Shown here in pieces: positions 53,101 to 62,100 of a DNA stretch of 64,000 nt. Location of the stretch: contig JASFXZ010000001.1 of assembly GCA_032209605.1 (NCBI GenBank), positions 30,694,619 through 30,758,618 of the forward strand, read 5' to 3'. The notes beneath the pieces are model-generated. The model had not been told where the DNA came from, searched no databases, and was given only the letters and a program-made list of their open reading frames with translations. Positions within the stretch are counted from its first letter, which is position 1. Every line of letters begins with the position of its first letter. A program made the position numbers and the translations under genes. This stretch comes from Mactromeris polynyma. Its lineage: Eukaryota > Mollusca > Bivalvia > Venerida > Mactridae.

Positions 53101-56100
53101 TGCGGAGTACAAAATTACGGGATTAGTTATTTTTCGAATTATTCAGATATGTGATACCTGACTTAAATTTTAATGAAACACATAGTTATATACGCACGTC
53201 ATAATGATCATAATTATTTTGTTGGTGACAATTGTCTGCTCTTCAAATAACTATGAAATAACGACAACATAACCGTTTGATCATAATAATCAATGCGCCT
53301 AAATTCATACGAGAATGATGTGACTTATTGATTGTTATTTCTCAAATTAAGACCAATCATCATTTTATAGTGAATAACACGGATTGACAGTAACAATTAA
53401 TTAACAATTTTAAACACCACAAACTTTTTATAATTTTTTATACATGTCTTAAGATCGAAATTATCCATAACATTGATGGTTTTTAGCCAATACATATATG
53501 GTACACATTCAATCAATATATGGAGGTACATAATGTGTCGTAAAACATCACACTCACACCTGAAAACGCACAGTATGTCACACGAAGTGACCAATCATGA
53601 ATATGAATGTAGTATAATACTTGTATGTACTAGGGTGTGAAAAAACAAACCTCATACGTGACAAAACCATTGATAGGACTTGTTGACATTGTGTCAATGT
53701 TTATAACATCTCCAACCTAAAATTTAAAACAATATCTTAAAACATATAGCCCTTTTGATGGCAATAGATAATCTCAGACTCAACTGGAAATGCAATTCAA
53801 ATGCAAAAAAACAGTCCTCTGACGAAACAAGTAATGTGAAACTTACAGCAAGAAATGCCACATTCACAAAGCAGAAACTCAAACGAAAGGTGTTGACAGA
53901 AGAATAGGGAAGGAACATAGGTAGAGAGGGGACATAAATAACAATATCAAATGGATCAGGATACGCAAGCACGGACAGGATTATACAAAAACTATTCAGA
54001 GCAGACTAAATAAGGGAGGGGAAACACACATAAGACAAAATCTAGAAATGTGTCGATAGGACACAGATACCCCCACTTGCAACCTTTGTCACTAAAGCAA
54101 ATGCTATCATTGTGCCCATAATTTGTGAATGGGTATCAACATTACTTAGTGAACAACTGTACTGATTATGGTGATAAGTCATGGGCCATAACTTTGCACT
54201 TACTAGATGCACAACAGTTACTATACATGCTTGTGAACATACCTGTAAAGTTTTATGACTCAGGGTCCTATACTTTTGGAGATATCCGCCACACAGGAGT
54301 GCATGCTCTGTGTGCTGTATTTTCAAAAGGTCAAGTCCCATAACTTTGCACTTACTGGGCGGAGCCATACATGAAACCCTAGCTGCACAGCTACACATGC
54401 TGGTGAACATTCCTGTATGACTCTGGCTCATATACGGTTTGAGATATGCATGACACAAGATTACATACTCGGTAGACTATATTTTAACTAAGTCAAGGGT
54501 CATAACTTTGCACTTAATGGGCACAGGCCAAACATGAAACTCCAGGTGCACAACTACACAAGCTCTAAAGTTTTATGACTCTGGCTCATATCGTTTTGGA
54601 GACATTGGTGACACAAGATTGTGTGACGTGGGCAAATGTATACCCCCTCCCTTCTAGAATGATATAGCCATAGAAACTTAACAACACCAGAACATGAATG
54701 AACTAAAATGTCCTCAATATCATATCGATTTATTAAAAATCAGTCTGTTGGGGCATGTCAATGATGTGTATAAATTCTTAATGCAGACAATGATGCTATA
54801 CTAAGACAATAAAGCATGAAAAGGCAACACCATACTATTGTGATTAAATTAAGATAATGATTTATGAGACAATAAATATCAATTTCAATTGTATCTGAAG
54901 TGTAAAATGCCTTAAATGTACGTTTTACTTTGTGTAAAGGTCTAAAATGGGAGGTCGAATTACCGAAACTATGCCTCACTTCATAGATTCACAAGATACA
55001 AAACTAAACAATCAGAAACAGCACAGTACTGCAACAGTAATAATCAAAGCACTGAAAATGCTGACAGCAAGTGACTCACTGCAGATCACAAGCGACACAT
55101 TAACGTAGATTTGTCTATTACAATTATTCTTTCAAGAACAATTTGTTATGTCAGTATATTAAACAATATCGGAGTTAAAAACACAAGATTATATACAAAG
55201 AATTGGTATAGACAGTCAGAAAGATGGAGAAGTAAAGAGTAACTTAGTGTTGATTATATGCCATGTTTTAATGCAATCCATTGAAAACTAACGTATTTTG
55301 CAACATAAACTATAACGTTATTACATATGTTCTAAAAGGAGACTTTTGATGGATGCACAGCAGATTTATGTCTTCCACATCTACAAACCATGTGTCATGG
55401 TACTTGTATTATCAAATTGCATTGCAATCCCTTGAAAACTGAAGAAGTAGTTAGCCACACAAACTACATAGGTTGTATATTGGACAGAAACACCAATCGA
55501 CCGACCTACAGATAGGATGACAACAAAACAAAAAGTATGCGAAATAATTAATTTTAGAATGATTTCCGTAATTCGTAGATATTTAACGGAGCAATGACAG
55601 AAAATTGCATTTCCCATAATTTCAATATACGTATTATTGTTCTTTGGATATATTATATGTGTCACCATGTTCTTGTATATGTAACGTGCGGCCGAATATC
55701 GGTGCTCTCTGTAGCAATTCAATTTTGGGCTGCAGTAATTAAATTAAGCGATGGGTTAGCCTCAAAACATGTTGAGGGGGGAGTTTAAATCACATTAACT
55801 CAAAATGAGAATGATAAGACATAATGAGAGATTGTGGTAGCGACTTGATTTATCAAAGGAGTACAATGATGAGACAAACATGAAGGTGATAGTGTTACAT
55901 GTATGATACCAAGATGACAGATGAGTCAGAACATTGGCAAAATAACGACTTAAAAACAAGTCAACTCACATAGAAATGATTACCATAAACTAATAAAAAA
56001 AGGTGTAATACGACTATTTACAACTCATTTTACACTGGACGGCAGCAACCATGCCCTACGAACAAAGTAGAAAAATATACATATTGACAAGACTGTGCGA

Positions 56101-59100
56101 TATGGTGATTGATGGGCATCGCTTTCCGGCTAACTCCACGGACAATGAGGACACATGACTCAACTCTAAACACAAAATGAACAATGCACTCTCGTGCGGC
56201 TCAAGCCAGAGAGTTGGTACGTAAACTCAAAAGATGAGCAATGCGCTCACGCGCGGATCAAACCAGAAAAGTCTATACAAGGACTCACAAAAATTAGCAA
56301 TGCACTAGCGTGCGGCTCAAACTAAAAGAGTCTCAAAAGAGTCGCAGTTTTAGTCACAGTATTCCGAAAAATGCAATCGACATCTCACTTTGAGAAGTGA
56401 GCGACCATTTACAGTCAACAAAATAAGGCACTAATTGAGAAGCTAATTTAACAACGGAGTTCTACGTAATAACCGAGAGTGCGACAGCGAAACACTCAAT
56501 ATATGCTTCGCAGTTAAAACTGAGTACGAATACTCCGCAAGCTGGAGCAAAGTTTATATTACGCGCTGCAAATATTTGAAACTTAATGTGAGTTACTCCA
56601 ATTGAGCGATAGTTATTGATATTTACGACGCTTACGCTGCCAAATGTATGGCGATTGTGACGGCGACCCGTGCGTTCGCCTGGCATTTATAAGGTTGAGG
56701 TCACATGGTTAGCTATGAGTACTGCTCTCTCTGTCCTAGTTTGCGCGTATACGTAGATATTGGAACCAGAGTGAAAGCAAGATTTTGATTGGCTTGTTGG
56801 TCCCAAAATGGCTGATAAATGCGGAAATAAGTGAACAGTTGATGTATTTAAGGCATTTCTAGATTTTATACATCAATTTGTTGACAAATTTCTGATGGAT
56901 AACGATGAATAATTTGTTAATAGAACAAATCAAATCAATAGGGCTTCATATCGAGTGACTACAACTGCGATGCGAACTAAGAAACACAAAACGTAGTCAA
57001 CTTTTATTTACATGCGATCGGTTCAACAACATTAAATAAAAAATCGCCTCATATACGTATCTCTGCCTACAGCTATGGTTCGCTGAGTTATCTGCCTATT
57101 GTACACTATCTTGTACTATCGTAATATTCCTGCATTTCATAAGCACTTCACGCGTGATACACGCCTGATACGTAAATGATCAAGTCATGTGACTGCGGTG
57201 TATTGATATCACGGACATAGTCCGTGTTGATATATAATTTGTTTTGTTCTGTAATTGCAATATTTAAATAACAATAGGGCTCTTCCTAATGCGTCGGTGA
57301 TGTCAGTTAAAGTCCGTTTCTAGCTGATATCGCAAATGCTTATTACTATTTCTTTGTTATACAAGTTCTACTTTCTTCAGGAGTATGTAGCATTTGGCGG
57401 TTCAGAATGAAAGACTTGGGATTACTCATCCGATGAGTGTCCGCGGAATTCGCCTACTATAGCAATTGGCTCTGACGAGCCCCTTGCTAAAAACAAAAGA
57501 AACTTCACAATACAGCGACCTATGTTGCCTACGGATATCTACAATGTCATGAAACACACGGCTGTACACGATAACATATTTGTTTTCTGTTCTGATAGTT
57601 GAAGTTTGATGGACATTGCGCAGTTTTGTGTATTTATAAACTATCAGTGCTGCAAGTATTAACAGAGGAAATAAGAAGACATGGTACTTACATCTCCACA
57701 AGGTTTCCTGGCCGCCATTCTTATAAACATGTGGGAGCTTTTCGTCAATATCTCTATGCTGAAGTTTGATCTGATACTTCCATACACCAGCTTGAAAAAC
57801 ATTGAAACTACATTGTATAAACTAGAATTGTGTCCATAGAATACACATGCCCCACTAATACAGTAGCTCATGTACTAGACACGTCTGTTGTTCATCTGAT
57901 GCAACTGCATGAATAGTTGCTTTACACTGAGACTAACAGTCCAACACAGTCCAACCTCAATGACAACACTAAAATGCCGAATATCTCAAGTTGTGAATTG
58001 GGTCAGAGCCAGCCCAGGTTTCAAATTCAGGTTAAAATTGCATTTCTATATGAAAGAGCGGCTCTACGCACTATATTGCTGTTACTACAATCTCGGGATG
58101 AACCATAAATAAACGTAAGGAATAAGTTGCTATATGGAACGCTACTTACATAAGACAGTGCCACCCCACACAAACCTCCGAGAAAACAACAATCTATAAA
58201 GCATAGGCACTAGATGAGGTTGAAGGGTACATAGGTTAGGGAACAGAGGCGCAAGGAATGGCCTGACATACCACAAATAATAGCTAGGAGAATCAAAGAG
58301 GACAAACAGTGAAGGGGCAGGAATCAATGGATTGAAAAAGCCACAGAACAAGCCAAGACAGCCGACAACAACAGGCCGAAACTGGGCAGAAATCAACCTG
58401 AACAATATATAAAGTGAAAGAAGTGCACAGGGGGAAGGGAAATGTAACGTACATTCAAAACACAAGAATACGTAATAACCATACAGCGAATAACAGCCTT
58501 GGAACTGTCAGTAAAATACTTGGGGTTTAAATCGATTTCATCTTATGACAAGGAATATGTGTGCCGCACAAAAGTGTCATAAGGTTTTGCCCTTTCTGTA
58601 TTGGACACAAAAACATGCAAGGGTCCTAACCCCCAGTTCACTTCGCGCATTAAGGTATACAAAGGTAATTGAAATTTCTTTCTTTATGGATGTTGTTAAC
58701 CTCAGAACTTTTGAAGCCACCTACTGGCATATGAGAAGTTATGACTGCAATGTTCGAAGCATTGTTGGTCTTAATGACCATGGAGAGATTTTGGCGTGAG
58801 AATGAGAAGGCGATGTTTATAAACAAAACCACCACACATAAATCTTTACAAAATGAAATAAAGATGGGGAGTAGACACGAAACAAAGCTAAAAAGGACAT
58901 ATTTTAGGGAATAGATTAAACATGAAGAGAACATCGGCTTCACAAAATTGTCAGTATAAATAAAGTGAACTAGTTGAAGTACATGCTAAGTTCCCTATTA
59001 ACTATTGTATTTCCAAAAATCAAATATTATTTACATTGTGAATAGCCTGAATATGTAAATCATATTACATGTACATGTACCTCGACACTGATTCTTTCAG

Positions 59101-62100
59101 CTAGCTCCATAGCAGTAGGTATTTTTAAAGAAGTATATCCAGTTTTGTCGAAGCTGATTCTGAATTCCGGTAACATAACAGTTTTCACATCTAACCATGT
59201 ATACGGGCGATTATGAAGTGAACATTCCTTTTCTTCGACCGTGGTCACTGACACATTAATACTCATATTTCCCGTCGTTCCAAGGGGATTATTTCCTCTC
59301 CCAATGAAAACCTGAAAAAAATTATATGAGGTATTACTACGGGCAATACTGGCTTCATTTCTGCCTCACAAATGTAAGATACATACAGTATGTACTGACA
59401 TTGCTCAAATTGCAAATTAACCTAAAGCTCATGTTTTAGAATTTCATTGTGAAAGTTCAGTTGATGATGAAAAGTAATGAAATTCCTAATGCTACAAGAA
59501 ATGCTAGATTTTACTACATGTTTCTTTTTTAAGCGTAGTAGTATTCAAATATATTTTGATATAGATATTAAGATATAACATGTATGTAAATTTGATTTGG
59601 GAAAGGTATTGACGTAAATTACGAGAAATAGTTGTTTTTTATCAAATACTGATATCTTAAAACACCAAATTATTGCCAATACCAGTTTCAGCAAACGCAA
59701 TGTTCCCACACTTTGCATATACTTCCATTTTGATATAAGAACGAATGCATTTTAAATTCAAATGTGGTACTCACAGCCGTGTAGTAGTTGATACCAGGAA
59801 CAAAATATATCTGGTCTGGCTTGATTTGTATCGATATAGGATCCGGGGTTATGGCAAATTTCAATTCTCTTTCCGCAACCATTGTCAAAAATGTTGCATT
59901 ATCAGTAACAATAGCTCGAACGTTGATTTTTCTGTTCATATACAGTGCGTTTTGCAAATCCGTCATGGGAATATCAAACTTGGCACTGCCAGTAATCTGT
60001 AATCAGTACTTTTAGAGTAGTATTTAAAATATAAGCCCTGAAATCAGTGCAATAAAACAACAATATATTACCCAAAATGTTAATGGGTCATACGCCAGTC
60101 AGCACTATTAACACAAATATGGAGAATAGATTAAACTAGAAATGAGGTGTCCATTAGACACAGATGCCCCAACTTCCGGCCTTTGTCACAAGCGCAAATA
60201 CTATTAGTCTGCTCATTGTTTATGAAAGTGTATCCAAATTACTAAATGATGAACTTTACAGATTACGGTTATAAATCAATGACCATAACTATGCACTTAC
60301 TGTGCGTATTCATACTGGGCGGAGCCATACATGAGACCCCAAACTACACAAGCTGGTGAACATTCCTGTAAAGTTGTGTGAGTCTAGCTGAAACACTTTT
60401 GGAGATACGTGCGACACAAGATTGTATGCTCTGTATGCTATATTTTCAATAAGTCAAGTGCCATAACATAGCACTTACAGGACGGAGTCAAACATGAAAC
60501 CCAAGGTGCACATGGTAGCACACATTCCTGTGAAATGTGTGAGTCTAGCTGAATTACTGTTGGAGATATGCATGACACAAGATTGCATACTATGTAGCCT
60601 ATATTGTAACTAAGGCAAGGGCCATAACTTTGCACTTACTTGGCATAGTCAAACATGAAACCCCAGGTGCACAACTACACAGGCTGGTGATCATTCTTGA
60701 AACGTTTTATGACCCTGGCTCATATTCTTCTGGAGATATGAGAGAATCAAGATTGCATACTATGTATGCTATATTTTCACTTAATCAAGGGCAATAACGT
60801 TGCACTTACTGGGCACTGTCAAACATGAAACCCCAGATGCACAATTACACAGGCTGGTGAACATTCCTTTAAAGTTTTAAGACTCTGGCTCATATTCTTT
60901 TGGCGATATGCACAAAACAATATTTTTTAACGGACGGAAGGCCGGACGGGCAAATCTATATCCCCCTTTCAGAGTGGGGGCATAAAATGACCTCGAATAA
61001 TTATTCTAAGGTTAACAAGTTGTCCTGAAATAATAAAACAACTTGTATTACTAGATACATGTTTTATAGATAACACTACACATGTAGACGTACTTAATCA
61101 ATGAAATTATTTGCCTGCAGATCAAGATCACATTTACCTTGATTTTGTTTCTCACAGAGATGCGCCCCATGCAGCTTTCATTTTTTGGTATACTCGGTGG
61201 GGTTAAAACCCACGACCCTGAGTTCAAATTCCAATTAGCTGCTTATTTTTTTTACTATATGGGTTGACTTTCACAAATAGAAACACAAATTAACACAGCT
61301 CTATCTTAAATACAATACAGTTAAACTACTACATTACTTGATGTATAATTAATACTGCTACTTACTTGCTCAGTGTAATTTATGTATTTGTGTCTGTAAC
61401 GTTCATTGTATATTTGCAATACGCAAGAGCCATAGACGTCTGTTTGGAATGTAAACCTGAAATATGTTGACACTTCATAGTAAGAATATAATTTTAAAAA
61501 ATCATCAGTATTCTTGTCATCAGGTCCAATACGGCCGGTCATTTGTTTTTCAAAAAAAATTCAATTTTGACTAATGTTTTTGATGCAGATTAAAACAAAG
61601 TATTCAAATATAATAAACACAAATAAAAACAATTCTTAAAAGATACAAGGCTCAAACTCAAACTTCGTCATTTTGGCCTTTGGCTAATGCAGTTCCAACA
61701 AAAGCTCTTCCCATCGGCTTGATGAGAAGACCATGTGTTCCAAGTTGTATAAATATCCTTTCATGAATCTAGGAGATATGGTGCTGAACGAAGCATGCCA
61801 GAAGGACAGATGGAGTGACGGACTTCCAATGTAAAAACAATATGTCTACCCCTAGTATCTGGAGGAAGGCATCATTCCTGTATTGTATTACTCAAACTAA
61901 TTATACGTTTGAAGGTACGCGTGACACAAAATGTTCACACTCTTTATGCTATTTTTACTGAGAAAGGGCACATAACTATGCTACAATTGGGCTCCAGCAA
62001 ATACAAACCCCCAGGTGCAGAACTTCACATGCTGATAAACATTCCTGTAAACCTTCCTGACTCTATCTAAAATACTCTTGGAAACATGCTAGACACAAAA

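Noticed and set aside
57692..57790. Second open frame over this TEP exon ([13 protein letters not shown]...)
   Set aside because: It does not fit the phase of the neighbouring exons. The other frame continues MG4 into 'KPCGD-VGDVINI' as the family requires.
58142..58465. Hydrophobic 107-codon minus-strand frame
   Set aside because: It comes from a purine-rich plus-strand stretch giving Leu/Phe/Pro codons by composition, and is not bounded by splice or start signals.
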